64,000 nucleotides of DNA from Frankia sp. AiPa1 (GCF_023243075.1 NZ_JALKFZ020000032.1:34856-98855); one strand, 5' to 3'; positions 16,682 through 26,146 are shown, counted from the first letter of the stretch. The notes: generated by a model not told the origin, from the letters alone. Translations and numbers: made by a program.

Positions 16682-17974
16682 TCATGTTCTTCGCGTGCGT
16701 GAACGTCGACCTGTCCGGAATGTAGTCGGGGAGACGTCAACGATGGCACCCTCACTACGGCGTGTGGTGGCGTGCAGGAGAAGGCCGGCGGCGAGTGCCC
16801 AGAAGGCGGCGCCGACGCTGGCGAGGGTGACGCCGCTGGCGGCGACGACGAAGGTGACGATCGCGGCCTGGCGGTCGTCCGGGTCGGCCAGGGCCGAGGC
16901 CAGCGACGAGGCGAGCGTGCCCACGAGCGCGAGGCCGGCGACGGCCGTGGTGACGCCGGCGGGGGCGGCGGTCGAGACCGTCACCAGAGCCATGGACGCC
17001 AGGGCAAGGACAAGGAAGGTCCAGGCCGCGAGGTGGGCGACGATCCAGCGTCGCTTCGGGTCAGGGTGCGCGTCGGGGCTCGCGGCAAGCGCCGCGGTGA
17101 TCGCGGCCAGGTTGATCGCATGGCCGCCGGCGAACGCGCCGAGGACGGTGCCGACGCCGGTCACCGTCATCGACTCTCGCCAGGGGACCGCGTAGCCATA
17201 GGAGGACAGCACCGCGACGCCCGGCACGTTCTGGGACGCCATCGTGACGATGTACAGCGGGACGGCGAGAGAGAGCACCGACGCCCAGGTCAGCGTCGGC
17301 GCGGTCAGCGCGACCCGGGGCAGTAGCGGTCCCGCGGCGCCGCCGTGCCGCCCGAGCCAGATCCCGACCGCCACCACCGCCGCGGCGAACGCCGCCGGCA
17401 CCGCCCAGCGCGGCGCGAGCCGTAGCAGCACCAGCCACACCACGACTTCCGGCACGATGAGCGCCGGGTGGTCGACCAGCCCGTGGACGGGCGCGATGCA
17501 CAGCGAGAGCAGAACGCCGGCCAGCATCGCCTGCGCGATCGGCGCGGGGATCGCGGCGATGAGCGCTCCGAGGCGCGGCCACAGCCCGGTCACCAGGATC
17601 AGAGCGCCGACGAGCAGGAAGGCCCCGACCGCCGCCGGCCAGCCGCCGTCGACCGAGCCGGTCGAGGCGAGCAGCGCCGCGCCTGGTGTCGACCAGGCGA
17701 GCAGGATCGGCATCTGGTGCCGGCGGCTGAGCCACAGGGTTCCGAGCGCCTGGGTGACGGTGACGGCGAGCAGGCCCGAGGCGGCCTGGGTCGGATCCGC
17801 CCCGGCCGCCCGTAGCCCGGCCAGCACCACGACGGACGTGCTCGCGAACCCGACCAGTGCCGTGACCACGCCCGCACTGATCAGATGGGCGGCCCGGACC
17901 TCCACGACCGCCTCGCCGTCCGCAGCTGCCTCGCCGTCCGCGGGCTCCGACCGGACTGACCTACCGTCGCTCAT
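16682..17974 (-). CDS. benE: BenE-family benzoate/H+ symporter
   Basis: 430 aa integral membrane protein with about 12 hydrophobic segments. It follows the BenE pattern: [23 protein letters not shown] at the first span, [51 protein letters not shown] and [16 protein letters not shown]. Family members take up benzoate or related aromatic acids, but no benzoate-degradation genes are adjacent. The first 25 residues are acidic and low-complexity. Start ATG 17974 has only a weak GGAT upstream. Confidence 0.9.
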   Translation of the reverse strand: MSDGRSVRSEPADGEAAADGEAVVEVRAAHLISAGVVTALVGFASTSVVVLAGLRAAGADPTQAASGLLAVTVTQALGTLWLSRRHQMPILLAWSTPGAALLASTGSVDGGWPAAVGAFLLVGALILVTGLWPRLGALIAAIPAPIAQAMLAGVLLSLCIAPVHGLVDHPALIVPEVVVWLVLLRLAPRWAVPAAFAAAVVAVGIWLGRHGGAAGPLLPRVALTAPTLTWASVLSLAVPLYIVTMASQNVPGVAVLSSYGYAVPWRESMTVTGVGTVLGAFAGGHAINLAAITAALAASPDAHPDPKRRWIVAHLAAWTFLVLALASMALVTVSTAAPAGVTTAVAGLALVGTLASSLASALADPDDRQAAIVTFVVAASGVTLASVGAAFWALAAGLLLHATTRRSEGAIVDVSPTTFRTGRRSRTRRT

Positions 17975-18022
17975 GCAACGACTATCCGCACCGATCCACG
18001 CACACGGGTCGTCAGGGCCTGG

Positions 18023-18142
18023 CGACGGTCACCGGACGAAACCGACGGTCACCGGGAGAGACCGACGGTCACCGGAAGAGTCCGGTCACCAGGAGGGAGA
18101 AGGCTGGTTACCGCGAAAGAGGAGACCGGTTACCGCGAAAGA
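18023..18142. repeat. Two adjacent short direct-repeat clusters
   Basis: CGACGGTCACCGG occurs three times (18023-18035, 18043-18055, 18063-18075) with a 20-bp period, and GGTTACCGCGAAAGA twice (18106-18120 and 18128-18142) with a 22-bp period; the last copy runs into the thiolase 3' end. A variant GTCCGGTCACC lies between them. The repeats fill the gap between benE and the thiolase gene. Confidence 0.65.
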
Positions 18143-19275
18143 ATGGTGACGGCGGCGGTACCGGGCGCCCCGTAGACCTGTGCGTAGCCGACCCGCGGGT
18201 CGCCGGGGACCTGCCGTTCGCCGGCCTCGCCCCGAAGCTGGCGGACCAGCTCGTGCACCTGCCGCAGCCCCGAGGCTCCGATCGGCTCGCCGTTGGCGAT
18301 CAGGCCGCCGTCGGTGTTGACCGGCAGCCGGCCGCCGATCTCGGTGACGCCTTCGGCGAGCCACTTCTCCTGCTCGCCGTCGGCGCAGAAACCGTTCTCG
18401 GCGAGATGAATGACCTCGGCGCCGGCGTCGGTGTCCTGCAACTGGACGACGTCGACGTCCTCGGGACCGATCCCGGCCTGCTCGTAGGCCGCCCGTGAGG
18501 CGTACACCGTCGGAGCCGAGTCCTCCTCGACGGCCGCCCATGTGGTGTTCACCTCGTACGCGCCGTAACGGCGGGTACGGATGGTCGAGGCGCGCACGAA
18601 GACCGGCTTGTCGGTGTAGCGGTGGGCGATGTCGGCCCGAGCCAGGACGACGGCCGCCGCCCCCTCGTCCGGGGCGCAGAACATGTACTGCGTCAGCGGA
18701 TGGTTGAGCACGGGCGAGGCCAGAATCTCGTCCTCGGTGATCGGCTTGCGCCGGAAGGCGTTGGGATTGAGCGCGCCGTTCCGGAAGTTCTTCGCCGCGA
18801 CCCGGGCAAGCGTCCGGGGGGTGATGTCGTGGTCGTGCATATAGCGATTGATCTTCATGCCGAAGAACTTCGTGGTGACGTACTGGCCGTTCTCCGCGTA
18901 CCACGACGGCATGTTCACCAGCATCGGGTCCTCGACGAAGGCACCGCGCGGATGCTTGTCCAGGCCGACGGCGACGGCGATCTCACACACGCCGGTCTGG
19001 ATGGCACTGGCTGCCTGCTGGATCGCGCTGGCGGCCGTGGCGCAGGCGTTGAAGACATTGATGAAGGGGATTCCGCTCAGTCCGAGCAGCCCGGTCAGGG
19101 GGTCGGTCTGCGCCACCGTCCAACTGCCGCCGCAGGCGAACTGAACGTCCGTCCAGGTCATTCCCGCGTCGGCGAGTGCGAGGTCGATCGCCTCGGCGCC
19201 CATGGCGAACGCCGTCTTGTCACCGAACCGGCCGAAGGGATGAAGCCCAGCACCGATGATCGCGACATCACTCAT
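18130..19275 (-). CDS. Thiolase-family protein (SCP-x/lipid-transfer type)
   Basis: 381 aa from ATG 19275, which has GAGGAG 7 nt upstream; the open frame to 19320 overlaps the preceding gene. Thiolase fold with the acylated cysteine in NVFNACATAASAIQQAASAI near residue 88, and the C-terminal HIHE-like region EPIGASGLRQVHELVRQLRG with the active histidine. The second cysteine of classical thiolases lies in a divergent region, as in the nonspecific-lipid-transfer thiolases that cooperate with DUF35 OB-fold proteins. Exactly such a gene lies 10 bp upstream, so the two probably form one acyl-CoA or ketoacyl-CoA enzyme complex. Confidence 0.9.
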   Translation of the reverse strand: MSDVAIIGAGLHPFGRFGDKTAFAMGAEAIDLALADAGMTWTDVQFACGGSWTVAQTDPLTGLLGLSGIPFINVFNACATAASAIQQAASAIQTGVCEIAVAVGLDKHPRGAFVEDPMLVNMPSWYAENGQYVTTKFFGMKINRYMHDHDITPRTLARVAAKNFRNGALNPNAFRRKPITEDEILASPVLNHPLTQYMFCAPDEGAAAVVLARADIAHRYTDKPVFVRASTIRTRRYGAYEVNTTWAAVEEDSAPTVYASRAAYEQAGIGPEDVDVVQLQDTDAGAEVIHLAENGFCADGEQEKWLAEGVTEIGGRLPVNTDGGLIANGEPIGASGLRQVHELVRQLRGEAGERQVPGDPRVGYAQVYGAPGTAAVTILSR

Positions 19276-19285
19276 CCTGGACTCC

Positions 19286-19720
19286 TCAGGCGCTGTCGGT
19301 GCTACCGGAGACCGGTGCAAAAGCGAAGGTCACGACCTCGTTGCCGGCATCGTCAACATAGAAGGGGACGATCGACAACTCCACGTCCATGCCAAAACGC
19401 AGCTTCGACGGGTCGTTCTCCGTCAACCTCGACTCGACCCGGATGATGTCGTCCAGCTGGACGAGGCCGACCCCGAAGGGCACGAAACGATCCGCCTTGT
19501 CGGAACCGGCGTACGGCAGCTTCGGCACGAAATTCTGCGTCGTCCAGGTCACGAGGGTGCCGCGCCGCGGCAGGAGTAATTCGGACATATCGGATCGTCC
19601 GCACCGCGGGCAGCGCGCCTGCGCGGGGAACGCCGTCGCCGTGCAGACACCGCACCGGCCGCCGATGAGCTGCGGCGATTCGTGTGGCCAGGTGAAGACT
19701 TCGGCCAGTGGCGTTTGCAT
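19286..19720 (-). CDS. Zn-ribbon OB-fold protein (DUF35), thiolase partner
   Basis: 144 aa. A rubredoxin-like zinc ribbon with two CxxC pairs is at residues 22-40 (GRCGVCTATAFPAQARCPRCG), followed by an OB-fold (LVTWTTQNFVPKLPYAGS ... PFGVGLVQLDDIIRVESRL). These proteins bind acyl-CoA and pair with thiolases. Start ATG 19720 puts MQTPLAEVFTW before the ribbon, normal for the family; the frame upstream to 19954 is not homologous. First gene of a two-gene operon. Confidence 0.9.
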   Translation of the reverse strand: MQTPLAEVFTWPHESPQLIGGRCGVCTATAFPAQARCPRCGRSDMSELLLPRRGTLVTWTTQNFVPKLPYAGSDKADRFVPFGVGLVQLDDIIRVESRLTENDPSKLRFGMDVELSIVPFYVDDAGNEVVTFAFAPVSGSTDSA

Positions 19721-20133
19721 CGGCACGGCGCCCTCTCGTCGATCTACGTTGCCCTCACGGTAGCACCAAACCTTTAGAGGTTTCCCGTCTGGCGGTGGGG
19801 TGATGGGGAGGGGCCGTGGCGTCCGTCGGCGGTGGTGGCTCGGCGGTGACGGCTCTCGGGACTCGTCCGTGGTCGTGGTGGCGTCGGGCGGGATCGTCGT
19901 CGCGACCGGACGTCCGTCGCAGCCCCCGGGCGGCGACCGACGCGATCGCGACATGGAACGTCCGCGACGCAGCTGTCGGCGCCGCGGACGGGTAGGGTGG
20001 GGTCGTTACCTGTTCTCCGCTGTGTGAGCGTCATACATCGTCGGACGGAACGACCGGGTGAGGAGCGATTCACATCCGGTGCGCGGCCGGGAGGCGAGAG
20101 ACGTCTGCCGGGACATTGGCAAGGAGAACGATC
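19721..20133. other. Intergenic region and long cold-shock leader
   Basis: 413 bp between divergent genes. It must contain the promoter of the DUF35-thiolase operon and that of the cold-shock gene. No coding sequence recognised. The part next to the cold-shock start probably forms its 5' leader, long leaders being common for this family. Confidence 0.45.
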
Positions 20134-20337
20134 GTGGCACAGGGTACCGTCAAGTGGTTCAACGCGGAGAAGGGTTTCGGGTTCATCTCCGTGGACGGCG
20201 GCGGTCCGGACGTGTTCGTCCACTTCTCAGCCATCGCGGCGGACGGCTACAAGTCGCTTGACGAAGGGCAGAACGTGCAGTTCGACGTCGTTCAGGGCCA
20301 GAAGGGCCCGCAGGCGGAAAACGTCCAGGTCGCCTGA
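20134..20337 (+). CDS. cspA: Cold-shock protein
   Basis: 67-aa single-stranded nucleic-acid chaperone. RNP1 KGFGFI and RNP2 VFVHF are intact ([27 protein letters not shown]). The GTG at 20134 is preceded by AAGGAG with 7 nt spacing and gives the standard [10 protein letters not shown] start; six extra codons upstream are not part of the family. Monocistronic, ending in a strong hairpin. Confidence 0.96.
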   Translation: MAQGTVKWFNAEKGFGFISVDGGGPDVFVHFSAIAADGYKSLDEGQNVQFDVVQGQKGPQAENVQVA

Positions 20338-20351
20338 CGCCGCACCAGCGA

Positions 20352-20393
20352 GACAGCGGACGGTACGCGGTCAGCCGCGTGCCGTCCGCTGTC
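20352..20393 (+). terminator. Strong hairpin terminator after cspA
   Basis: A 19-bp stem (20352-20370 with 20375-20393) beginning GACAGCGGACGG and closing on a TCAG loop, interrupted only by one G-U pair. It starts 14 bp after the cspA stop. No T-run follows, usual in high-GC actinobacteria. Confidence 0.85.
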
Positions 20394-20527
20394 GGCCGTT
20401 GGCGTACCCATGGCTCGGGTCTGCCGGGCCCGTGCACGTGCGGCCCGCTCATGCCGCGGCTCGCTATCCATGGCCAAGGGGACGTGGCAGTCATCTTTTC
20501 GAGCCTGCCCCACGCCCGGCTGACGTC

Positions 20528-21688
20528 ATGACCGCCCGAGCCGTTCCGCTGCGGCTGCTATCCGGTGCCGCCTCCCTGCTGGCGACTCCGCTGCATGTCG
20601 ATGATTTTGTCGAGATGGTCAACCCGCTGTGGTCGGGCCGTCAGACCTGGGGCAGGGTGCGGGCCGTACAGGCGGAGACGGCCGATGCCGCCACGCTGAC
20701 AATCAGGCCCGGCCGTGGCTGGCGGGGCCACCGGGCCGGCCAGTACGTCGGGATTGCGGTACCCGTGACGGGTGTGTGGCGGCACCGGGTGTACTCGGTG
20801 TCCTCCGCGCCAGATCGGCCCGACGGCTGTTTCCAGATCACGGTACAGGCGTTCGCGGGGGGCCAGGTGTCCCCCCGACTCGTATCCGGGGCGAGCCTCG
20901 GAACGGTCCTACGCCTGGACCCGCCTGCCGGCGAGTTCACGCTGCCCGAAAAAGTTCCGCGGCGCATCCTCTTTCTGACCGCCGGCAGCGGCGTCACCCC
21001 GGTGATGTCGATGCTGCGGGACCTCGCGCAGCGGCGCGAGCTGCCCGACGTCGTGCTCCTGCACCTGGCCCGTACCCGCAATGATGTGATCTTCGGGACG
21101 GAGCTGCGCAGGTTGGCCCAACGCTTCCCGGGGCTCCGGCTGCACGAGTTCTACACCCGGACAGCCGTGGACACCGAGGATGACCGCGACGGCCCACGCG
21201 TATCGCTGACGGACCTGCTCGCCGCCTGCCCGGACTGGCCTGAACGCTCGACGTGGGCGTGCGGGCCGCCCGGTCTGCTCGACAAAGCGCAGGATCTGTG
21301 GCGCGAGGCCGGTGTGGCGGGACATCTGCGCGTCGAACGGTTCCGTCTCGCCACGAATACCAGCCGTAGTAGTAGCGGTAATGGTCACAGCGAAGATGGT
21401 CGCGACATTGGTCGCGACGGTGATGTCGGCGACGGCGCCAGCGTGCACTTCACGCGCAGCGGTCAGCGGGCGGTCGCCGACGGCCTCACTCCATTGCTGG
21501 CCATCGGAGAACGAGCCGGAGTGTCCATGCCCAGCGGATGCCGCCTCGGGATCTGTCGCAGCTGCGTTGCCCGGCTGGGCGCGGGCCGGGTGCGAGATCT
21601 GCGTACCGGGGTGGAACACGGCGTGGCCGGCGACCTCATCCAGACCTGTGTGTCAGCCGCGGCCGGCGATGTCGCCATCGACCTGTAG
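20528..21688 (+). CDS. Ferredoxin/FAD reductase for acyl desaturase (Rv3230c-like)
   Basis: 386 aa electron-transfer flavoprotein. FAD domain with RVYSVSSAP (residues about 88-96), NAD domain with LFLTAGSGVTPVMSML near residue 145, and a C-terminal plant-type 2Fe-2S domain with CRLGICRSC and a final LIQTC cysteine (C-x4-C-x2-C ... C). A low-complexity linker rich in S, D and G (NTSRSSSGNGHSEDGRDIGR) joins the reductase to the ferredoxin. The fatty-acid desaturase starts 24 bp downstream, the same order as M. tuberculosis Rv3230c-desA3, whose products form a stearoyl-CoA delta-9 desaturase. Start ATG 20528. Confidence 0.92.
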   Translation: MTARAVPLRLLSGAASLLATPLHVDDFVEMVNPLWSGRQTWGRVRAVQAETADAATLTIRPGRGWRGHRAGQYVGIAVPVTGVWRHRVYSVSSAPDRPDGCFQITVQAFAGGQVSPRLVSGASLGTVLRLDPPAGEFTLPEKVPRRILFLTAGSGVTPVMSMLRDLAQRRELPDVVLLHLARTRNDVIFGTELRRLAQRFPGLRLHEFYTRTAVDTEDDRDGPRVSLTDLLAACPDWPERSTWACGPPGLLDKAQDLWREAGVAGHLRVERFRLATNTSRSSSGNGHSEDGRDIGRDGDVGDGASVHFTRSGQRAVADGLTPLLAIGERAGVSMPSGCRLGICRSCVARLGAGRVRDLRTGVEHGVAGDLIQTCVSAAAGDVAIDL

Positions 21689-21712
21689 TTCCACCCGTAC
21701 GGGGAGGGCACG

Positions 21713-22924
21713 TTGCCAGATCGACATGTGTTGGCAGACCGACACGTCTCGCCAGACCGCCACGCCTCACCGGGCGGGCATCCTTCGCCAGCCCAACACG
21801 CCTCACCCGGCAGGCATCCTTCACCCGGCCGGAGCGGTACGACCGCTACGGACATCGAGGAGTTCGGCCGCGCGCTCGACGAGATCCGGGGCCGGGTGGC
21901 GGCCAGCCTCGGCGAGGACGACGCCCGTTATATCCGGCGGGTCATCCGCGTCCAGCGCCTGCTCGAGATCGGCGGGCGAGCCACGATGTTCGCCTCCTTC
22001 CTGCCTCCCGCCTGGCTCGCGGCGACCGCGATGCTGACGGGCGCCAAGATCCTCGACAACATGGAGATCGGCCACAACGTCATGCACGGCCAGTGGGATT
22101 GGATGAGCGATCCGGCCATCCAGTCCGCGACCTGGGAATGGGACGCCGCCTCCCCGTCCGAGCAGTGGAAGTCGGCTCACAACTATCGCCATCATACTTA
22201 CACAAATGTACTGGGCGAAGACCGGGACATAGGTTTCGGAATCCTCCGCATGACACCTGCCCAGCAATGGCGGCCAGTATTTCTCGCGCAGCCCCTCTAC
22301 GCTGCCGCTCTCGCGCTCACTTTCGAATGGGGTGTGGCCCTGTTCGACATCGAGATCGATCGGACCTGGCGTGGCGAGAAGAGCTGGCGGGAGACTCTCA
22401 CGCACCTGGACGGAGTCCTCCGGAAAGGAGGACGACAGGCGCTCAAGGACTACGTCATATTTCCCCTGATCGCCGGTCCCGGGTTTCTTCCTGTACTGCT
22501 CGGAAATCTGACGGCAAACGTTCTCCGCAACATCTGGGCCTACATGATCATCTTTTGTGGGCATTTCCCTGAGGGCGCCGAGATCTTCACGCCCGAGCAG
22601 ATCGTGCAGGAGAGCCGCGGGGAATGGTACCTGCGCCAGATCCAGGGCTCCGCCAACATCGAGGGCTCGCCGCTTTTTCACATTCTCTCCGGGAACCTTA
22701 GCCATCAGATCGAGCACCACCTGTTCCCGGACCTGCCCAGCAACCGATACGCCCAGATAGCCCCCCAGGTGCGGTCGCTGTGTGAACGATTCGGCGTCCC
22801 CTATACGTCCGGACGCCTGGGGCGGCAGAGCATCGACATCTGGAGAAACATCTTCCGGCTGGCCCTGCCGGGACCGTCCCGTCCACGCCGGGCGTGGACG
22901 GGACGCGTGTCGCGCGCACGGTAG
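21713..22924 (+). CDS. Fatty-acid desaturase (DesA3-like)
   Basis: 403 aa membrane di-iron desaturase, probably introducing a delta-9 double bond in acyl-CoA with electrons from the preceding reductase. The histidine boxes are complete: HNVMHGQWD, HNYRHHTYTN and HQIEHHLFPDLPSNRY. Hydrophobic segments flank the boxes as in DesA3. TTG at 21713 (GGGAGGG upstream) or the in-frame GTG at 21728 may be the start. The first 45 residues are unusual, a repeating R-H-x-S-P pattern (DRHASPGGHPSPAQHASPGR) not present in the family. Confidence 0.92.
   Translation: MPDRHVLADRHVSPDRHASPGGHPSPAQHASPGRHPSPGRSGTTATDIEEFGRALDEIRGRVAASLGEDDARYIRRVIRVQRLLEIGGRATMFASFLPPAWLAATAMLTGAKILDNMEIGHNVMHGQWDWMSDPAIQSATWEWDAASPSEQWKSAHNYRHHTYTNVLGEDRDIGFGILRMTPAQQWRPVFLAQPLYAAALALTFEWGVALFDIEIDRTWRGEKSWRETLTHLDGVLRKGGRQALKDYVIFPLIAGPGFLPVLLGNLTANVLRNIWAYMIIFCGHFPEGAEIFTPEQIVQESRGEWYLRQIQGSANIEGSPLFHILSGNLSHQIEHHLFPDLPSNRYAQIAPQVRSLCERFGVPYTSGRLGRQSIDIWRNIFRLALPGPSRPRRAWTGRVSRAR
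21731..21840 (+). repeat. His-Ser-Pro coding repeat in desaturase N-terminus
   Basis: Imperfect tandem units built around CACGCCTCACC and GGGCATCCTTC encode about six H-x-SP motifs. The period varies between 15 and 36 bp, always a multiple of three so frame is kept. Confidence 0.6.
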
Positions 22925-23944
22925 TTGACCGGGAAACCGGCTCCGGAGACCGAGGGAGCGCGGCCTCGATCGACGGAGAAGAACCGCGACTGCCGGAAGC
23001 GGAAGCGTCGCCACGTCGGCCGCGTGATCGGGGCACGTGGCCGGGCCCGCTGGTTCACCCACGTCGCGCCCATGATGGTGGTCCTGCTGCTGATCGCCCT
23101 GCCGGGCTCCATCCACGCGCAGACCTACCCGGTCGAGGCGCGCTACGCCCCTGTCGGGCCTGCGGCCGTGGCGACTCAGACCGTCACGGACGCGGCGGGT
23201 GTCGAGTACGCCATCTACCGGCCGGCGCACTACACCACGCTCGGTTTCCTGAGCCCGATCGTCACCTGGGGAAACGGAACCGACTCCACGCCTGACATGT
23301 ACTCCGTTCTGCTTGGCCACCTCGCGTCGTACGGGTTCACCGTGATCGCCCCGATGCGGCCGAATGTCGGCAGCGGCGCGGCGCTGGCCGCCGCAGCGCG
23401 CTATCTGCTCGCCCGGAACAGGACGGCTGGCAGCGTCTTCCGGGGTCGGCTCGACCCGGGCGCCATCGCCGCGGTCGGACATTCCCAGGGCGCCGGCGGA
23501 GCGGTCCGGGCCGCGGTCAACAATCCGACCCTGATCGACACGGTCGTGACGTTCTCCCTGCCGAACACCCGGTGGGTCGGCGCCGGCGCGGACTGCCCGA
23601 CGAAGAGCGACTGCCAGTACGACCCGTCCAGGCTGACCCAGCCGACCTTCCTTATCTCGACGCACGGCCTGCTCGATTTCGTGATCGCCAGCACCTCCAC
23701 CGAACAGGCCTTCTACCGGCAGGTGCGGGGCCACGCGGCGCTCGGCCTCATGGAGAACTCCGCCGGAGCACGGGCCGACCACAACACGATCCAGAACAGC
23801 GGCGGCCCGTACGGCTTCCTCGGCTACGTCACCGCCTGGTTGCTCGCCCAGCTGCGCGCGGACTCGACCGCCGCGGCCGCGTTTGGCGGGTCGAGCCCCG
23901 AGCTGGTCAGCAACACCAACTGGCCGAACAGCGCGGTCAAATAA
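22925..23944 (+). CDS. Secreted alpha/beta hydrolase (cutinase/PETase-like fold)
   Basis: Up to 339 aa. After a basic segment there is a signal-like stretch MMVVLLLIALPGSIHA, then a mature hydrolase with nucleophile elbow GHSQGAGG near residue 183, SPIVTWGNGT, an oxyanion-type region VIAPMRPNVGSG, and a catalytic-histidine candidate in ARADHNTIQNSG. It resembles the chlorophyllase/lipase-like group with a pair of cysteines (DCPTKSDC). The TTG at 22925 follows the desaturase TAG directly; GTG at 23024 or ATG at 23071 are equally possible starts because no ribosome site is evident. Likely cotranscribed with the desaturase pair. Confidence 0.75.
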   Translation: MTGKPAPETEGARPRSTEKNRDCRKRKRRHVGRVIGARGRARWFTHVAPMMVVLLLIALPGSIHAQTYPVEARYAPVGPAAVATQTVTDAAGVEYAIYRPAHYTTLGFLSPIVTWGNGTDSTPDMYSVLLGHLASYGFTVIAPMRPNVGSGAALAAAARYLLARNRTAGSVFRGRLDPGAIAAVGHSQGAGGAVRAAVNNPTLIDTVVTFSLPNTRWVGAGADCPTKSDCQYDPSRLTQPTFLISTHGLLDFVIASTSTEQAFYRQVRGHAALGLMENSAGARADHNTIQNSGGPYGFLGYVTAWLLAQLRADSTAAAAFGGSSPELVSNTNWPNSAVK

Positions 23945-24435
23945 CGACATCCGACCGGGCCCGCCGCCCTGGTGCGGGACTTCCCCACCTGGTTCGACAC
24001 TGCGATCTACGCCGCTCCCCTCGACCGGGCCGGCCGCCGCGCCGCCGGCCGCCGCGCCGCCGGCCAACGCGAAACCGGGGGAGCCCTGGCGGTTCCCGCG
24101 GGCAGCGCACCGCCAGGCTGAGATCGCCGGAGAGGTCGGCGTGCGGCTGTCGGCGGTCGGCTGTCGGCGGTCGGCTGGTCGCCGAGAGCGTGCGCTGCTA
24201 CCTTGCGTGCTTGAAGCAACCCGTATCGTGTGGGTGGGGTGGGGCCTGACGGGTGGCCGGTGTGCTGTGCACAAACCGGTACGGACATCCCCGACGAGGT
24301 GCCGCAAAATGTCACAATCGCGATAATTGGCCCCAGGTTGCGCGGTGGCAGGCCATGGTCATGAGCCGTATCCGTCCGTGTCAGTCGAGGGGCCGTCAGT
24401 CGAGGGACTCGGCCACAGTCAGGAGAACGATCTTC
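23945..24435. other. Intergenic region with GC-rich tandem repeats
   Basis: 491 bp without a convincing gene. It holds a GCCGCGCCGCCGGCC tandem (about 24030-24066) and a near-perfect double GGCTGTCGGCGGTC (about 24145-24175). In one frame right after the hydrolase stop, about 30 codons look protein-like (AALVRDFPTWFDTAIYAAPL) but have no start and fade into the repeat, possibly a relic. Confidence 0.4.
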
Positions 24436-25095
24436 ATGGTTCGTGGTCTCGCGCAAGGGCGGGTCGGCACGGGTACGGTGGCCGGCCTGGCCGTGGTCGC
24501 CGCGTTGGTGGCCGGCTGTGGCAGCAGCGGCTCGACGGACGCCAACGTCACGCCCGCGGTGAACGCGTCGTCCCCGAGCTCGCCGGCGGCAGCCGCGCCG
24601 GCATCGGCGGCAGGGGCATCGGCGGCAGGGGCATCGTCGGCGGCAGGGGCATCGGCGTCCATGGGCGGGATGACGAGCGATCCGTCGGCGACTCCCGCCA
24701 ATCAGATCGCCGGGGCGAAGTCGTCGACGTTCACGCTCCTGAACACCAGGCCGGCGGGGACCGACAACGTCCGGGGCACGGCCTGGCTGGCCACGAGCGA
24801 CACCGCCGGGACCACCCTTACGGTGGCGGTGACCGGCCTACAGCCGGGCGTGCACTACATCGCCCATATTCATGCCCAGCCGTGTTCGGTGAGCAATGGT
24901 GGCGGGCACTTCAAGTTCGACCCGAAGGGCCCGGCCACCCCGCCCAACGAGGTGCACCTGGCGCTGCCCGCCGATGCCTCCGGCGCGAGCAGGGCGACCG
25001 TCACCAATCCCCGTCCGGTGGGCGCTGCCGCCAAGTCCGTGGTCATCCACCCTGTCGGTGCCCTGGACAAGCGGGTGGCCTGCGCCGATCTCTGA
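24436..25095 (+). CDS. Cu/Zn superoxide dismutase-like lipoprotein
   Basis: 219 aa. Signal with lipobox VAALVAGC, an Ala/Ser/Gly-rich linker (residues about 45-85), then a Cu/Zn-SOD-like domain: HIHAQPCSVSNGGGHFKFDP supplies two copper histidines, the disulfide cysteine and the bridging histidine; SVVIHPVG gives the fourth histidine and VACADL the partner cysteine. The zinc loop is shortened to PATPPNEVHL, so the zinc site looks degenerate and dismutase activity is uncertain. AGGAG lies 11 nt before ATG 24436. Membrane-anchored and extracytoplasmic. Confidence 0.8.
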   Translation: MVRGLAQGRVGTGTVAGLAVVAALVAGCGSSGSTDANVTPAVNASSPSSPAAAAPASAAGASAAGASSAAGASASMGGMTSDPSATPANQIAGAKSSTFTLLNTRPAGTDNVRGTAWLATSDTAGTTLTVAVTGLQPGVHYIAHIHAQPCSVSNGGGHFKFDPKGPATPPNEVHLALPADASGASRATVTNPRPVGAAAKSVVIHPVGALDKRVACADL

Positions 25096-25225
25096 TCCCG
25101 ATCCCGGTAGCCCGATCCTGCCCGGGTGGTGCTGCGCAGGCCACATCCACACGCGCCGGGCGAGCTGGCGGGTCGACAATCGGGCCACCCATGCCATCGC
25201 ACGGGGCGGACGGGTCGGAGGTCGA

Positions 25226-26146
25226 ATGAGCCTGGCTGAGGCCGATGTGCCTGGCGACGGGACGACAGTCTCGGCTCGGAGGGCGCCGTCGGAGCCGGTG
25301 TACGTGCTGCCGGGTGAAGTGGTGGTGGACGGCGCGTCGATCCGTTACGGTGTGTCCGGGTCGGGGAACCGTGACCTGCTGCTCGTGCACGGGTACCGGG
25401 CGCATCACATGTGGTGGTACCGGATGCTGCCGGCGCTCGAGGAACACTGGCGGGTGATCAGGCTCGACATCAGCGGTCACGGCGACAGCGGGCATCGTGA
25501 CCATTACGATGTGGATGTCTGGACCGCCGAGCTGATCGCCGTGCTCGACGCGGTCGGGTCCCGTCATGCGTTGCTCGTCGGCCACAGCATGGGCGGCCGG
25601 ATCGCGACGGTGGCCGCTGCCGATCATCCGGACCGTTTCGGCGGGCTGGTCCTGCTCGACTCGTTCCTGCGCCCGCCCGGCTCGCTGCCGCCGCAGTTGG
25701 GCCCCCTCTCGTCCGGTCGCGAGATCGTCTACCCGTCGTGGGAGAGCGCCACCGAACGGTTCCGGCTGCGGCCGCCACAGCCCGTCCCCTCGGCGGAGGT
25801 CGTCCGCCCGTTGGCCGAGTACGCCGTGCGCCCGACCGCGGACGGCCAGGGCTGGACCTGGAAGTTCGATCAGCGCGGGCTGCCGCCGACCGACAACGAC
25901 CGGGTGGTGGACAGCCTGCGGCGGCTGCGGCTACCACTGTGGTTCGTGCGCGCGGGACGCAGCCTCGTCGTCACCGACGAGGTCGCCGAGTATGCGCTGG
26001 ACGAGCTGCCGGCCGGATCAACCAGCCTGACCCTGCCCGATGCCCACCATCACCTGATCCTGGACGCGGCGGACGAGTGCGTGCGGGTGCTCGCGGATCT
26101 GCACGCGGACCTCGCCGCCACCGTCCGGCCGCATGGCGCCGACTGA
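25226..26146 (+). CDS. Alpha/beta hydrolase
   Basis: 306 aa. Oxyanion motif VHGYRAHHMWW, nucleophile elbow LLVGHSMGGRIA near residue 118 and catalytic His in LPDAHHHLIL near the C-terminus; acid probably in the RSLVVTDE loop. Start ATG 25226 with GGAGG 5 nt upstream. Typical of the broad AB_hydrolase_1 family (esterases, epoxide or C-C hydrolases); the substrate cannot be named. It lies 130 bp after the SOD-like gene on the same strand. Confidence 0.88.
   Translation: MSLAEADVPGDGTTVSARRAPSEPVYVLPGEVVVDGASIRYGVSGSGNRDLLLVHGYRAHHMWWYRMLPALEEHWRVIRLDISGHGDSGHRDHYDVDVWTAELIAVLDAVGSRHALLVGHSMGGRIATVAAADHPDRFGGLVLLDSFLRPPGSLPPQLGPLSSGREIVYPSWESATERFRLRPPQPVPSAEVVRPLAEYAVRPTADGQGWTWKFDQRGLPPTDNDRVVDSLRRLRLPLWFVRAGRSLVVTDEVAEYALDELPAGSTSLTLPDAHHHLILDAADECVRVLADLHADLAATVRPHGAD

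Noticed and set aside
21821..24307. 828-codon open frame antisense to the desaturase and hydrolase genes
   Set aside because: Compositional shadow; the plus strand carries complete histidine boxes and a hydrolase nucleophile elbow.
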